Assembly: GCA_047722305.1 (NCBI GenBank)
Contig: JBDNYM010000001.1
Location: forward strand, 91,074-155,073
Direction: 5' to 3'
DNA: 64,000 nucleotides
DNA from: JAKVJE01 sp047722305
GTDB taxonomy: Bacteria; Actinomycetota; Actinomycetes; Actinomycetales; Microbacteriaceae
In this document: positions 63,981 through 64,000 of the stretch, one piece after another
Layout of the letters: the number at the start of each line of letters is the position of its first letter
How positions within the stretch are numbered: the first letter of the stretch is position 1
Notes under the pieces: generated by a model
Databases searched by the model: none
What the model was told of the DNA's origin: nothing
The model's input: the letters and a program-made list of their open reading frames with translations, nothing else
Made by a program: the position numbers and the translations under genes

Positions 63981-64000
63981 GCTCTCCGCACCTCCTCCGC

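Overview
The window is 64 kb of a GC-rich chromosome and almost certainly comes from a member of the Actinomycetota. The supporting evidence is strong GC bias at third codon positions, many GTG starts, a DUF2510 protein, a DUF2207 membrane protein, EspC/YbaB-type partners of type VII secretion, a protein O-mannosyltransferase, and a recurrent pattern of TANNNT boxes 6-7 nt before start codons, as expected for leaderless mRNAs. I cannot assign a family with confidence; gene content would fit Micrococcales, Propionibacteriales or Bifidobacteriales.

Layout. 1-6300 is an accessory stretch of uneven, often lower GC: the tail of an AAA_13-type ATPase, a higBA toxin-antitoxin pair, a divergent SDR/XRE pair, fragments of decayed genes, and a TcaA-like surface protein of a type best known from Firmicutes. 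6700-17160 is ordinary chromosome: a resolvase-like protein without catalytic residues, an acyl-CoA ligase, a zinc alcohol dehydrogenase with an AcoR-like regulator, an MFS carrier, and hrpA. 17370-20960 is a type VII secretion-linked polymorphic toxin locus. It holds YbaB, an EspC-like partner, a toxin whose C-terminal third is much poorer in GC than its N-terminus, and an array of immunity-like genes, one of them frameshifted.

21000-28400 holds a DUF2207 protein, an S10 peptidase, a biotin ECF transporter operon (bioY-bioM-bioN plus a CHY zinc-finger gene) opposite a BioQ-like TetR regulator with a clear palindromic operator between them, and a DUF2510 protein. 28400-38340 carries a protein mannosyltransferase, a broken tyrosine phosphatase, rsmI, panD, metG, tatD, rsmA and the methionine genes metY-metA. 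38340-38590 is an intergenic repeat pair, with a third copy near 6.4 kb. A NYN/LOTUS gene follows, then a complete L-rhamnose catabolic operon (mutarotase, MFS carrier, isomerase, kinase, aldolase; 39.8-45.4 kb).

45.4-64 kb holds an ABC-F protein, an AAA ATPase, tRNA-Gln(TTG), glmU-prs-murJ, a FemAB transferase convergent with an ATP-grasp ligase and gnd, an aldo/keto reductase, a HAD phosphatase, and rplY(L25/CTC)-pth-mfd.

The most unusual observation is a pair of duplications 2.5 kb apart, one in the tyrosine phosphatase gene and one at the end of the bioQ-like gene. Each is a 28-30 bp exact direct repeat separated by 32-33 bp of unrelated sequence (unit 61-62 bp). That is the geometry of a one-spacer type I-E CRISPR unit. 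It is not the geometry of a tandem duplication or a common transposon, and it suggests off-target Cas1-Cas2 integration or an unknown element with a ~28-30 bp target duplication. In the phosphatase the 61-bp insertion shifts the frame, and loss of one repeat unit would restore it.
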